Positions 11,950 through 23,325 of a stretch of 64,000 nucleotides of DNA are shown here, in pieces. The stretch's first letter is position 1; every line of letters starts with the position of its first letter. The notes under the pieces were generated by a model. That model had not been told where the DNA came from. It saw nothing but the letters and a program-made list of their open reading frames with translations, and searched no databases. A program made the position numbers and the translations under genes. Source of the stretch: Termitomyces sp. T153 (lineage: Eukaryota; Basidiomycota; Agaricomycetes; Agaricales; Lyophyllaceae); contig JACKQL020000010.1 in the NCBI GenBank assembly GCA_018296165.2, positions 1,116,001-1,180,000 on the forward strand, written 5' to 3'.

Positions 11950-13160
11950 CTATTTGTTGCTTCTCCACCAGGATCAAGCACTGCAGAGTTCTATGTCTCA
12001 GCTTGCCAACCCAGACACCCTCTTGGAGGCTCTGGCCCCACAGGACAAAGTCTGGACTTGCCTGCTACACCTAGAGAACCAGGTGCAACTGATGCAATCA
12101 TCTCTTATCCACTACACAACCAAACTCTCAACTCTCCATCAAACCACATATTATATCTCCCAATCCCTCCAGGCATTGCTCAAGTGCCTATCCCCTATCT
12201 CTGCACCTCCACTGACAGTGAAACCAACCCTGGCCATTTCTGTAATTGCTCCTGCAGCTCTGGTGACTCTATGGCTACAGATTCCATGTCCCACACTCCT
12301 GGACATATACAACAGTGCTTGCTCTGGTGGGGAGCACTTTCTCCAGTCCTGCCTCACCTACAATATGGAGACCAGACATGCCTCCACCTATGCATTGCAG
12401 GTCTTCTGGTGCCCCAGAGGTGTTGGAACTTTTGGTAGACTGAGTAGCCTTCAAAAAGGACTTTTGCACAGAGTTTTTCCCACTTGACCCTGCCAAAACC
12501 GCCACCTTAGCAATACATGATAGGGAGCAGTATGGGCAAGAGAAGCAAATGCTGAACAAGTCCATTGACTTCTTCTAGGCATTGGTTGAGCAAGCCACCT
12601 ACCCCAATGGCATTCACCTGTGCCTCACATTCCAGGATGGCATGCACCCCATGTTGATAGAACACATTGACAACCTTGCAGAGGGTTGCCCAGACAACAA
12701 AAGTATTGCTTCCTGGTACAAGGTAACCAGAGATCAGTGGCAGCTCATGGAGATTTGTTGGGAGCTCTGCTGTGTGCACCCCACACAGCACCCTGCTCCA
12801 GTTGCCAGCCTCTGGTACCCTGTGCCTGCTGTCCCAATGCCTGCGCCTGCTCTGGCCACCCCCACACCACACCCCTTGCTGCTAGGCATTCCCATGGACA
12901 TGGAAACTGCCTAACAGCTCTGCACTGCACTGTTACTGTGCCAGAGATGCAAGAAACCTGGGCACTTTGCACAACACTGCCCATTGGGGCTGGAGGTATG
13001 CTATGTCTCTATAGCAGAGCAGGAGGGACTCCTCATGCAACTGTTGGCCACAAAGGATGCTACTGGAGCTCCATTGCCTGACAAGCTAGCACCAGAGTTG
13101 ACACCAGAGGAGATCAATGCCTGTGCATCACTCCCAGAGCTGGAGGAGGATTTTTAGTCA
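11950..13160 (+). pseudogene. Gypsy-O Gag
   Basis: This is a gypsy Gag with several frame changes. An open stretch at 11954-12487 includes SLIHYTTKLSTLHQTTYYIS and the capsid-like LLDIYNSACSGGEHFLQSCL, homologous to LPDVYDGDCKAGECFLQSSI in Gypsy-I. Then come HIDNLAEGCPDNKSIASWYK and DQWQLMEICWELC (12660-12770). A CCHC zinc knuckle, CQRCKKPGHFAQHC, lies at about 12940-12985. The order and spacing are those of Ty3/gypsy gag. Confidence 0.75.
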
Positions 13161-13399
13161 AGTGATGGATAAGGGGTATGCCTCCATTGCCAGGTACTAA
13201 CAGATTCTCATGTCTGTCATTAGAAAATGAAATTGTCATTCCTGATACCCATCATTGTAAAACAGAAGAACTTCAGTTTCCCCCTTCAGATGTACAAATA
13301 CCAACTCTGGAGTCCAAGCCAAGTTCCCCAATGCCAGCTAGGACCTGCTGGTGCCACCCTGTCTGGGAGTGCCAAATTCCCCAGCAGTAATAGTGGCCT

Positions 13400-13760
13400 C
13401 AAGCCCCTCTGCAAACTCACTGTGCCTTGGTGTGGAGATCAAGACCATGAACACTCAGCAAACTCACAGAGTCACTGCTTTCCTAGACAGCAGAGCAACA
13501 GGACTATTCTCAGACTCAGAGTTTGTCAAGTGCCACAGCCTGACCATGCAGCTACTTCCCAAGCCCATTCTGGTATTCAACATTGATGAAATGCCCAACA
13601 AAGCAGGTGCCATCAGCTACATAGTTGACTTTGTCCTCCACTACCAGAATCATGCAAAACATGCAGTCTTTGCCCTCACCAGTCTGGACAAGCAGAACAT
13701 GATCCTTGGTTTCACATGGCTAGTAGATTGGGCCAGGGGCAAGGTAGCAATGAGCTAGTG
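13400..13760 (+). pseudogene. Gypsy-O protease
   Basis: This is a retropepsin-like aspartyl protease. The 13351-13758 frame reads THRVTAFLDSRATGLFSDSE, then FNIDEMPNKAGAISYIVDFV and KQNMILGFTWLVD. The active-site triad is DSR instead of DSG (codon 13492-13494 AGA, in a C|A context). The homologous block in Gypsy-I keeps DSG. This copy would be inactive. Confidence 0.75.
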
Positions 13761-14199
13761 CCCTCAGAGGTGCTTGCCTGTGCCACAGAGGTCAAGGAAG
13801 AGTGCCAGGCTCAAGTTCAAGAGCATGCAGCCATCTGCACATGCTGCACTGGCCCTCTCCTCTTTGCCAATCTAGACCTCTTGGATCCCTTGCCCCTGGC
13901 ATTTCCCCATGGAGAGGCCCTCTATGAGGACAACTGGAGTAGTAGCAGAGCTCTAGAGGAGGAACACAGAGAGGAGTTTGAAGGCATACATGACTCAGAG
14001 CTCCAGATTTATGCCATCACCTTATGTTTTACACCCTCCATTGTAGAGATCTGGGCTAGCCAGACCACATCCTAGCAGCTGGCCCAGGCATTTGCTGCCA
14101 ACTCTGCACCCCAGGCATTCCAGGACATTGTGCCTCCATACCTCCATGTGTTTGAGGATGTGTTCTCTAAAGCCTCATTTGGCTCACTTCCAGAGCACA

Positions 14200-14997
14200 A
14201 ACATTGAGACCATGCTATTGAATTAATGCCAGAATCTAAGCCCTACAGCTGTAAGGTCTACCTGCTAGCACCTAAGGAGCAGGACAAGCTTGATGCCTTC
14301 CTGCAAGAGAACTTGAACTCTGGTCAGATTTGCCCCTCCAATCCCTGATGGCTTTGCTGGTCTTCTTCATCAAAAAGAAGGATAGCTCCCTCTGACTGGT
14401 TTAGGACTACCAAGGTCTCAACACCATGATCATGAAGAACTGCTACCCCCTCCTCCTCATCTTCAAGCTCATCAACAACCTCTGAAGTGCATGGTACTTC
14501 ACTAAACTAGATTTCTGGTGGGGCTACAACAATATGCACAACCAGGAGGAAGACAAGTGGAATGCTGCCTTCCAGACCAACAAGGAATTGTTTGAACCTC
14601 TTGTTATATTCTTTGGACTCACCAATAGCCCAGCCACCTTTCAGACAATGATGAACAACATCTTCTGAGACCTCATTGCCAAAGGTGTAGTGTGCATATA
14701 CCTCAACAACATCCTCATCTACACCAAAATGCTGGAAGAACACCACCAAATCATGCACTTTGTCTTGAAATGCCTCTGCCAACACCAGCTCTACCTCAAA
14801 CTGGAGAAGTGCAAGTTCAAGCAGACCCAGATTCAGTATCTTAGCCTGATCATCTTGCACAGAGCTATGGAGATGAACCTGGTGAAAATAATGGGTGTTG
14901 CAAAGTGGCTGGAGCCCAAGAACAAGAAGGAGGTGCAGGCTTTCCTAGGCTTTGCAAACTTCTACTAGAGGTTCATCCAGGACTTCTTGCATCACAC
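14200..14997 (+). pseudogene. Gypsy-O reverse transcriptase
   Basis: This is the fingers-palm region of a gypsy RT, with stops in all frames. Motifs in order are FFIKKKD (about 14370), [57 protein letters not shown], then CIYLNNILIYTK at 14694-14727, where the catalytic YLDD has become YLNN. The thumb follows (LYLKLEKCKFKQTQIQYL, KKEVQAFLGFANFY). The sequence is cut after FLHHT by the Gypsy-I insertion at 14997 and resumes at 29910. Confidence 0.8.
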
Positions 14998-15439
14998 TAT
15001 AAGGGCAACCTCTGAAGGCTGTGGCTCAATCACACAGCTGGCAAAGGAAAATCCAAAGTCTATTCAGTACTGTACAGTGTCTACTGAGATAACTACTTAC
15101 CTAGCAAAGGGAAATCCAAAGAGAACAAGTCTGGGGATTTTCTAGGCCAGGTGTGATGCTTCAGAGGCTTCAGAAGCATGAGAAACAACTGTACAGTATG
15201 ACAGAGAAAAAAAGAGACAAGTGATGTGTCAGCAATTGGTCAGCAGTTACATAAGCTAGTGGTAGTGTCAAAGGGACCACACTTGTCTGAATTACTGACA
15301 GAGAACTGGTGCAGCCTGAGGGCTGAAACTAGGACCAATAGATAGGGAAAAGGAAGGAGAATAAAGGAAAACTATAACAGAGCAAATCTGACAAGAATTG
15401 GAGAAGGAGAAGGGGAAACAAGTGGGATGTCCCCTGACA
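14998..15439 (-). repeat. Gypsy-I 3' LTR (family B)
   Basis: 442 bp, the same length as the 5' LTR at 29468-29909 and roughly 95% identical by eye, with mostly transitions. The plus-strand start is TATAAGGG where the partner has TGTAAGGG, so one terminal dinucleotide has decayed. The plus-strand end is cccctgaca. Confidence 0.85.
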
Positions 15440-15453
15440 TCATCCCCCCTCTA
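15440..15453 (-). promoter_or_regulatory. Gypsy-I polypurine tract
   Basis: On the minus strand AGAGGGGGGATGA directly abuts the 3' LTR start TGTCAGGGG. It is the plus-strand DNA priming site of the retrotransposon. Gypsy-O has the equivalent at 31086-31098. Confidence 0.75.
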
Positions 15454-15462
15454 AGATGTGGC

Positions 15463-16620
15463 TGTCAGGTTCTGCTGACTATGGGGGCTCAGCTGCACTG
15501 GGTGAATCCTTACTAGGTGGACATGATTCCCTGCATTGATAACTAGGCACTTGGAGGAGTTCTAAATGCAGGGAACTTGTGAGGATAAGGGATGGGGAGT
15601 GATCTGAGCAAGTCTGGGGTGGTCTAGAGGGGTCTGGGACAAGTTGCAGGGAAAGGGCTGGACTTGGCAGGGTGCCAGGTACAAGTCCTTGAGTGAGTAT
15701 TGTGGGTGCGGGGTAAGCAGAGGCTATGCAAGTGATGGGAGTGGAGCCAGAGCTTGATGGGGGATCAATAGAAGTTGATGGAATTCAGAGCCAAGTGAGT
15801 AGCAAGGTCTGGAGTTGGTTTAAAGAATTTTTGGGGTTTGTAATTGTAAGCATGGGGTTTGTAAAAGCATTAAGGGTGAACAGGACTTGAGCACAATGAA
15901 GAAAACAGATCAAACAAGATGAGACAGAGCTGAATGGAATGAGGCAGAGTTGAGACAAGATTGAGATGAGAACAAAAATAGATTCAGGTGGAGATACAAA
16001 ATGATAATGAGGACAATAATGGAATAGAGACAAGACAAGACTGGAAGACTGAGAGTAAAGGAAATGTAATACAGGACACAAAACACAAGAGAGAAATAAT
16101 CAGACCATAGGCAACATTAAGCAATATTAAGACTACAGTATGAGGAGCTACTCTACAACTTATATACTGTCTACTGGGGTGCTCCAGGGGACCGTAGGTG
16201 TGGCAGTAGGGCTTGGTGGAGCTTGGTGGAGTCAACAGATGTTAGTTGTGATCAGAGGGTGGGCCACATTGATATCTTGATGGGATCAGTTGGGCATGCA
16301 GGCCATCCCAAGGTTGTTATGATACTCTGGAGTGGGTTGGGGGAACCAGGGTGATGGGCTAGTGATATATGACAGAGTCAGAAATGGTGGGGGATGGTTC
16401 TAGAGGCTCAGGAGAGCCAGGGGAAGCATTGGTGGCTGTGAAGAAGACATCGGAGTTGGCTAGAAGGCCATTGGGGTTTGCCAGAGAAGTGTTGGAGTTA
16501 CCCAGAGTAGGTGTGGAGGGTGTACAATGGTTGGGGGGTTTGAGGGGGCATTGGGGAGGAACTCCAGGGAAGTGAGTGGGCTAGGAATGAGGTTGGGGGT
16601 CCAGGGAGTGGGTTGTGACA
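15463..16620 (-). mobile_element. solo LTR-A (A1), nested in Gypsy-I
   Basis: 1158 bp from TGTCAGGTTC to TTGTGACA on the plus strand. The family's transcription sense is minus. No internal region is attached. The flanks are gtggc (15458-15462) and gcagc (16621-16625). They differ only by TG against CA at one site, as expected if the original duplication was GCGGC and its CpG decayed differently on each side. CpG is almost absent, so this is an old copy. It lies between the polypurine tract and the end of pol of Gypsy-I. Confidence 0.8.
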
Positions 16621-16699
16621 GCAGCACCTCAATGCACTGGGTAGAAGAAGTCATGAATTGCCTGGTCAGCTAGTGAAATAGGGTATATGCCTCAAATAG

Positions 16700-18080
16700 C
16701 TTTTGGGGCATTGGGATGCCTATGGTAGAAGTCCTGGACCAAGCCTGATGCATGAACATTAGCTTGTGGTTCCCAAGAGATGTCCTCAATGCCATATCCC
16801 TTCCATTTCACCTTGAACTGCAACTTCCTTCAGCATACCCTGCTGTCCAAGATTTCCTCCACCTCATACTCCTCCTCATCATTGACCAGGACTGGTAGTG
16901 GGGGTGGCTTAGGGCAACAGCCTGGGATTGGATCCTCTGGAGCTGGAAATAAGTTGACCACATTGAAGAATGGATGCAGTTGGCAGAGGCCTGCTGGGAG
17001 TTTAAGTTGGTATGCCAAAGGCCCTACCTTCTTCTCCACCATGAAGGGGTCAAGATGATAATGTGACAGCTTCAGGGATGGCCTTGTTGTCTTAATGTCT
17101 GAGCTATCCAAGTACACATGGCCCCTGGGCTTGTAAACTGGGGCAGGTGTCTGTCTGCAATCATAGTACCATGCCATGTCTTCCTTGGCCTTTACCAATG
17201 CAGCTTTTGCCTCCTCCTGTGCCCTCTTCATCTGATCCACAAACTCATTGACAGAGTCATTCTCTGAGAGGCATGCCCAAGGTTCAAATCCCATATGAGG
17301 GTGCCTGCCAGTGTCCAGGAAGAATGGAGTCATCTGTGTGGAAGAGTGAACATGGTTGTTGTATTGGAATTCTGCATCTGGCAGCAGCTCATCCCAGTCA
17401 TCCTGCCTCTCATTACAAAACAAGCAGGGATACTGCTCCAGTTCCTGGTTAACACATTCTGTCTGCCTGTTGGACTGAGGGTGATAGGCCATGGTGGTAT
17501 GGAGCTTTATGCCTAGCATGCAATACAGTTCTCAAGTGAATTCTGCCACAAACTGGGGGCCCTGGTCAGAGACATACCCATCTGACAGACTATGGCATTT
17601 CCAGATATTCTTCTGGTACAGGCTGGCCACTCCCAAGGCAGAGCATGTGGTGTAGGTAGGTATGAAGTGAGCCCATTTGCTATAGAGGTCCACCACTACC
17701 ATAACAGCATTGTACTCATGAGCATCTGGGAGTTCCACAATGAAATCCACTGATGCAACACTCCAGCAAGAAGCTGGAATAGGGAGTGGATGGAGCTGGC
17801 CCATGCATGCTTGGCAGTGAGGTTTGGTACAGAGACAGAGGTTGCAGGTGCTAGTGTAGGTGCCTACATGTCAGGAGATCTGTGGCCACCAATAGTTCCA
17901 GGATACCAGCTCTAGTGTCTTCCACCTTCCAGGATGTCCAGCCACCTGAGAGTTATGATGTTGTTCTACAATGCACTGGCAAAGTTCTAGAATGTTAGGC
18001 ACATAAATGCATGCTCTGAAGGTCAGCAGCCCATCCTGAAGACCCTACTCATCAGCATGCACTGACTTTACTCCACTGGC
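16700..18080 (-). pseudogene. Gypsy-I integrase with C-terminal chromodomain
   Basis: On the minus strand there is an H2C2 zinc finger (HHNSQVAGHPGRWKTLELV ... CNLC) at about 18000-17830. The DDE core follows with SVDFIVELP (17750), YVSDQGPQFVAEF (17560) and YHPQSNRQTECVNQELEQY (17470), so all three catalytic acids are present. A GPY/F-like region follows (DPFMVEKKVGPLAYQLKLP, LHPFFNVVNLFPAPED). At 16880-16750 a chromodomain reads YEVEEILDSR, a TGA stop, KLQFKVKWKGYGIEDISWEP. The stop replaces an expected Arg codon (CGA). Chromodomains steer integration toward histone-marked heterochromatin in related chromoviruses. A short gap at 17520-17531 also breaks the frame. Confidence 0.85.
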
Positions 18081-19560
18081 CTATTGAGCTTGTAGGGCTT
18101 GTGCAGCCTGGGCAACTGCATCTTCCTGTGCACCCTCCCAGTTCCCTTTTTGAATGTCCCTAAGGATGTTTGCCTCATCTCCTTGAGCCACAATCCCTTC
18201 TAGCACATGGATGGCAAAGAGCTCTGGCTTGAGGAGGACAATGTTGTCATTATCTCCTGCTCCAGTGCCATGGTCAGCCCACCTGGATAGTGTGTCTGGT
18301 TTGCCCATGCTCCATCCTGCTTTGTGGTGCAGTGAGAAGTCAAAGTTGGCCAGATACAGAGACCATCGAGCTTGATGTTGATTGAGTTCCTTAGCAGAAC
18401 AAAAGTACTCCAGGTTCTTGTGGTCTGTCCAGACTTCAAACTTATGCTGTGCACCCTTGAGGGAATGCCACTATTCTTCAAAGGACCAAATAATTGCCAG
18501 CATCTCCTTGTCATGGATCTCATAGTTCCATTCCACCTCATTAAGGCTTTTGGAGTAGAAGGCTACTAGATGCCATTTGCCATCCTCTTTTGACTGCTGG
18601 GAGAGGACTGCCCCTGTAGCAAAGCCTGAACTATCTGTTTCCACACAGAATGCAGAGTCATTGTTGGGGAACAGAAGGACTGGTTTTGAGGTCACAGATT
18701 GCTTGAGAGCATCAAAAGCAGCTTGCTGTGGGGGCTCCCACCTCCATGTAGTATCCTTCACTGTAAGGTCAAAGAGGGGTCATGCATGGTGGGAGAAATT
18801 GTGTATGAACCTCCTATACAAATTGATAAACCCAAGAAAAGCCTGAACTTCCTTCTTGTTTCTTAGCTCAGGCCACTCTGCTACACCTGCTACTTTAATA
18901 GTGTCCATCTTGGCTGTTCCATGCAGAATGATCAAACCCAAGTACTCCACTTTAGCCTGTTCAAATTTGCACTTCTCAGGCTTTAAATAGAGCTGGTGGT
19001 TAGCAGAGGCATTCCAAGACCATGCATGTGACTTGGCAATGCTCCTCCAGAGTTCTTGTGTAGATGAGGATATTGTCAAGATACATGCAGGCAACATCTT
19101 CCACAATCAGATCATGGAAAATGTCATTCATCATAGTCTGGAAGGTGGCTGGACTATTGGTGTGACCAAAGAACATTACCAGAGGTTCAAAGAGTCTGCA
19201 ATTAGTTTGGAATGCTGCCTTCCACTCATCCCCTTCTTTGATGCATACATTGTTGTAGCCCCAGTGGACATCCAACTTTGTGAAGTAGCATGCATCTTGA
19301 AGGTTGTTGACAAGTTCTGACATGAGTGGCAAAGGATAGCAGTTCTTCACTGTCATCACATTCAGGACATGATAATCCTGAACCAGACAAGGAGACCCAT
19401 CCTTCTTCTTAATAAAGAAGACTGGAGAGGCCATTGGAGACTTGGAGGATCATATTTGTCCTGAGCTAAGATTCTCATGCAGGAAAGCATCCAGCTCATC
19501 CTGTTTATGGGGCACAAGTGGATAGACCTTGCAGCTGGAGGGCTCCACATCTGGTATCAG
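18081..19560 (-). pseudogene. Gypsy-I reverse transcriptase and RNase H
   Basis: The RT on the minus strand (19434 to 18780) reads [64 protein letters not shown] and [11 protein letters not shown]. The catalytic YLDD is YLDN (Asn codon 19072-19074). The thumb and connection contain LYLKPEKCKFEQAKVEYLGL and EVQAFLGFINLYRRF. RNase H (18761 to 18080) reads WEPPQQAAFDALK, PVLLFPNNDSAFCVETDSSG, WHLVAFYSKSLNEVEWNYEI and HDKEMLAIIWSFEE. Reading frame is kept over long stretches, but at least three breaks exist. Compared with Gypsy-O this copy is better preserved. Confidence 0.85.
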
Positions 19561-19589
19561 CTCAATTGCATGATCACACTGCTTGCACT

Positions 19590-20000
19590 CTAGAAGTGAA
19601 TTAAAGGAGGCCTTGGAAATACATCCTCAAAGTCATGGAGGTGATTGGAAACAGTGCTATGGAAAGGCTTGGGCTGTGAGTTTGCTGCAAATGCCTCAGC
19701 CAGATGCTGAGAAGTCATCTGACTGGCCCGAATCTCTGCCACTGTAGGAGGAGGGCATAGGGTTGTAGCATAGATCCTATCACCCACCTCTATAGTCTCA
19801 TCTGGGGACTCTGCATCTGGAGTATGGGTCCATTCTCCTTCACCTTCCTCTTTCTCTGGAGATTCACACCCAACACTCTGGACATCCTTGTAGAGGGCCT
19901 CTCTATGAGGGAATGCCAGAGGGGGGGGACTCAGGAGGTCAAGATCAGCATAAGGGAGATGCCCAGCATGACAGGCATGCACAGAAGCATGCTCACAAAC
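19590..20000 (-). pseudogene. Gypsy-I linker between protease and RT
   Basis: An open minus-strand stretch of 130 codons (HACHAGHLPYADLDLL, PLAFPHREALYKDVQSV, QMTSQHLAEAFAANS) joins the protease, now beyond the LINE insert, to the RT. It is homologous to CCTGPLLFANLDLLDPLPL in Gypsy-O (13850-14090). No catalytic domain is recognised. The end near 20000 is the LINE target site. Confidence 0.65.
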
Positions 20001-20417
20001 TTTGGCTCTCTGCTTTTTTTTTTATCCTTTATTACATGCACAAGGTGCATAGCACCTATGTTGCACAGTACTATTAACAGTGAAACAACTAGGTCTACTC
20101 TACAAGGGCCAGCAAATTCCCTGCCCCCCCACATATGTGGAGAATGAGCTGGCCAACATGTCCAAGTGCCATTTTAGATGCCTCCCCCCTGTTATTTCCT
20201 GAGATCCATTGGCTGGTAGGGGATTTGGTTCTACAGGTGCTATGAGTGCTCACTTTGTGAGCTGGACATGAGGACAAGCAAGGGGCTGCAGTTCTGGACA
20301 AGACATCTAAGAGAGTTAGTGTCTGGCAGGCATAAGGCCAGATGCTGCTATTAATGATTTTACTAGGGTATGGGGAAAGATAGAGGGTGCCTCTGAAGGC
20401 AACTGCTGGGAGGTGGT

Positions 20418-21310
20418 CTAGTTGGCATCTGTGCAGCATAGGGCTGGGTTGAGCAAGGCTGGGAAATGCTTGGTTGTTTCTGCATATCTAAAAAGGTGCT
20501 TAAGGGCTGCCAGGTTAGAAAGTAGGTAGGAAATAGACTCAGCTCTCCATTTGAGTGGGTGGGTGAGATGTATGAATTGTTTGTGCCAGTAATGCAGGCA
20601 TTTGAGGAGGAAGTGTGTCATAGGTTCGACCATGATTCTGAGGCAGTGAGGGCAGGTTGGCCACTCTGCTTTGCAGATGCAGAAGAGGTGACAATTCAGG
20701 GGGGAGTGATCAGTTCGTAGTTGTGTTAGTAGTGCTGAATGTCTCCAGATGTGTGATTTGATGAGGCATATATATTTCTTTGATGGGGAGGACTTGTCCA
20801 GCCTCTGGATGGGGGGCAATCTGGGGGATCTTTTCCATTGTTTCCTCCAGAGGGCATGTGTTGCCTCAAGTTCTGCTTGATGGGTCACTGTGATGCTCCT
20901 GGAGAGGGGTTTGGTCCTGAGGAAGGCTGGTAAGTTGGAGGCAGGGCTTGATGAGCCTTCAGCCACTTTCTTGGCCAACTTGTCTGCTCTTTTGTTGAGT
21001 CCAAATTCCTTGTGGCCTGGCACCCAGTGGACCTGCAGTCTGATCACACCATGGGCCATGGGAATGAGGGGCTCTCCTGGGGGTCATGCCACATGTGGTG
21101 CAGTGTGGAGCCACATGCCAGAGACAGACCTGTTTCCAATGGAGGTGCTCAGCTGCTGTGTGCACTCTGTCAATTATGTGGTGGGCAGGATGGGGCTGCT
21201 GATTGGTGAGGGATCTAATTGTAGCCTGGCTATCACTACCAATGATGGTGAGTCCACAAAGTTGGTAGTGAAAGCCTGCAAGCAGGTGGAGGCCAAGCAC
21301 AAAGCCTATT
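20418..21310 (-). pseudogene. LINE ORF2: RNase H and C-terminal zinc motif
   Basis: Minus-strand frames at 21300-20959 and 21059-20418 carry RNase H I blocks: TIIGSDSQATIRSL, then VHWVPGHKEFGLNKRADKLA. A C-terminal stretch ends with CPHCLR followed by EPMTHFLLKC, a Cys/His motif common in Tad-like ORF2 proteins. The stop at 20418 lies about 400 bp before the poly(A), leaving a plausible 3' UTR. A frame shift separates the two halves near 21050. Confidence 0.8.
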
Positions 21311-21546
21311 AGCTCACCCTCGTAGACTGTGTGCTCAGCACTTGAGCTGAGGTGGTACTTTCACAAAGCCCTTTTCTTGGTGTCCACATAGAGAACAGCC
21401 AAGGCTCCAATGCCACCCTTGTAGCTGGAACTGTCACAGAAGATGGCTGAGCTTGCACAGTCAAAAGTCTTTTAGATGGCATTCAGGGCTTTGACCTTGG
21501 ATTCCAAGATGTGAGTGCTGAAGAAGGGCTGATAGTTTGGTTGTCA

Positions 21547-23260
21547 TCAAGTAGGGAGGATTGTCTCTATAGTGGATGGGTCAATGTTAGTAAAGGAAAA
21601 CAAGTTGTGTAGGAGGGAGCAGTGTCTCCTGATGGTCTGCTTGGTGGCCAGTCTGACTAGGCAGAAAAGTGGGTGAGTCTGGGGCAAGGAGGCCAGGCAG
21701 AGGGCTGCTCTGGTCAGTACTTTGCAGAGAAGAAGATCACAAGGAAGAAGGTTAGTGTGCACCTCCGCAGCATTGCCTGCTGTGGTGCTCAGGGCACTGG
21801 AGATAGTGGTGGCAGCCTTTCTCTGCACTGAGGTGAGCTTCTTAGTAGCTGCCACTAAGCCAATCCTCCATTTGCCTCTTGGGCAAATGCCAACTCTGGT
21901 GTACCAGACATCCGCAGCATAGGTAAGTGCCAGGACTGCTATGGTATTGTAGAGTTGTCTAATGCAGTGTGCTGGGATGCCACCAGAGATGTGTGAGAGC
22001 CTAGCAATCTGGTGGGTCCACCATGTTGCACACACAGCAACAATGTGCACATGGGCAGACCACTGTAGCTTGGGGTCAACTACCATGCCCAGGTACTTGT
22101 ACATTTGGACTGGCTTGACAACTTGGGAGGTGGTGACCCTGTCCCGGCTCTGGCTGCAGAGGGTTAGCTCATCAGGAGTGACATCATGGTGAGAGTGTGG
22201 AAAGTCCATCAAAGCGAGCTTAGACAACTCGAAAGGGAAATTGTTTGCTTGGGACCACTCAAACCTGCCTCCAGCACATTCCATCATGCCCTTGATAATG
22301 CTGTGCATCTCCATCAGAGACCCCGCAGTGGCAAGGAACATCACATCATCAACAAAGCCTGACACAAGTTCAGATTTACTGAGAGGAGATGCCACCTTGA
22401 TGAGTGAAGCATTATAAAATGCACAGTATAGCATGGACAGCAGACACCCTTGGGTGGTTCCGTTATCAACTACAAACCAGTCAGACAAGAAGTCGTCAAA
22501 CTTCAGTCATGTCCACCTGTTTGTCAACATCCTATCAGCAAGTCTGACAAAGGCCATCAGGATGCTATGCTCACACATGCTGTGCAGCAGTTGGGCCTTA
22601 ACAGTGTTGGGGAAAGCCCCTTGCATGTCAAGAAACAGTGCCGAAGCTACCTTACCATCCCACCAAGCATCCTTGATCCTTGAAACCACCAGATGCAAGG
22701 TGTCTGTAGTGTTTTGGCCTGGTCTTCCACCAAATTGCCCTGCTGGCAGCATGCCATGGCTCTCCGCCAGGTGTGAGAGATCAGCTGCTACTAGTGTGGA
22801 GAAGAGTTTGCCAAGCATGTTGAGGAGACCAATTGGTCTATAAGCCTTGGCAATGTCATAGGCTGGTTTACCCAGCTTGTGAAGGTCTACCATGGTTGAC
22901 TCCAGCCACTCATCTGGGTAAGCATCGAGTTCAAAAATGGCAAGAAAGATGAGCTCAGAGTGCACTATTAAGGTGTCAGAACAGTGTTTAAGAACAACAT
23001 TTGAAATGCCATCAGGGCCTGGGGCCTTGTGTGGAGGAAGCACTGCTATGGCCGCAGCAATGCAGTCTCTGGAAAGACATGGTGAGTATGGTATGGGTTC
23101 AGGGTAGGCAGTGAGGGGGAGGGATGGGGCAGAAGGGGGGGAGGAAAGAAAGGACTCAGCGAGGACAGTGGCTTTCTCAGCATTGAGAGATGCCACATGC
23201 CAAGTTCCATTGGTCCCAGTAATGAGGTTGGGAATTCTGTCACTGGCAAAATCCAATGGT
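21547..23260 (-). pseudogene. LINE ORF2: reverse transcriptase
   Basis: This is a non-LTR RT in two long open blocks, with 249 codons at 23256-22507 and 313 codons at 22488-21547. Motifs are LPPHKAPGPDGISNVVLKHC, YRPIGLLNMLGKLFSTLVAA, GQFGGRPGQNTTDTLHLVV, SALFLDMQGAFPNTVKAQLL (catalytic Asp intact), VVDNGTTQGCLLSMLYCAFY and SGFVDDVMFLA (catalytic FVDD intact). Then come YKYLGMVVDPKLQW and LTSVQRKAATTISSAL. The two blocks are separated by only ~20 bp with a shift. Both catalytic Asp motifs of the RT survive, in contrast to the endonuclease. Confidence 0.9.
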
Positions 23261-23325
23261 TCAGCTGTGGCATATTTATTGGCAAGATAGATCTGGTGTG
23301 CATCAATCTGTTCAAGCCAGTCTTG

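Noticed and set aside
20625..20640. GGTTCGA-like box as a tRNA B box
   Set aside because: No matching A box or cloverleaf around it; it is within the LINE RNase H region.
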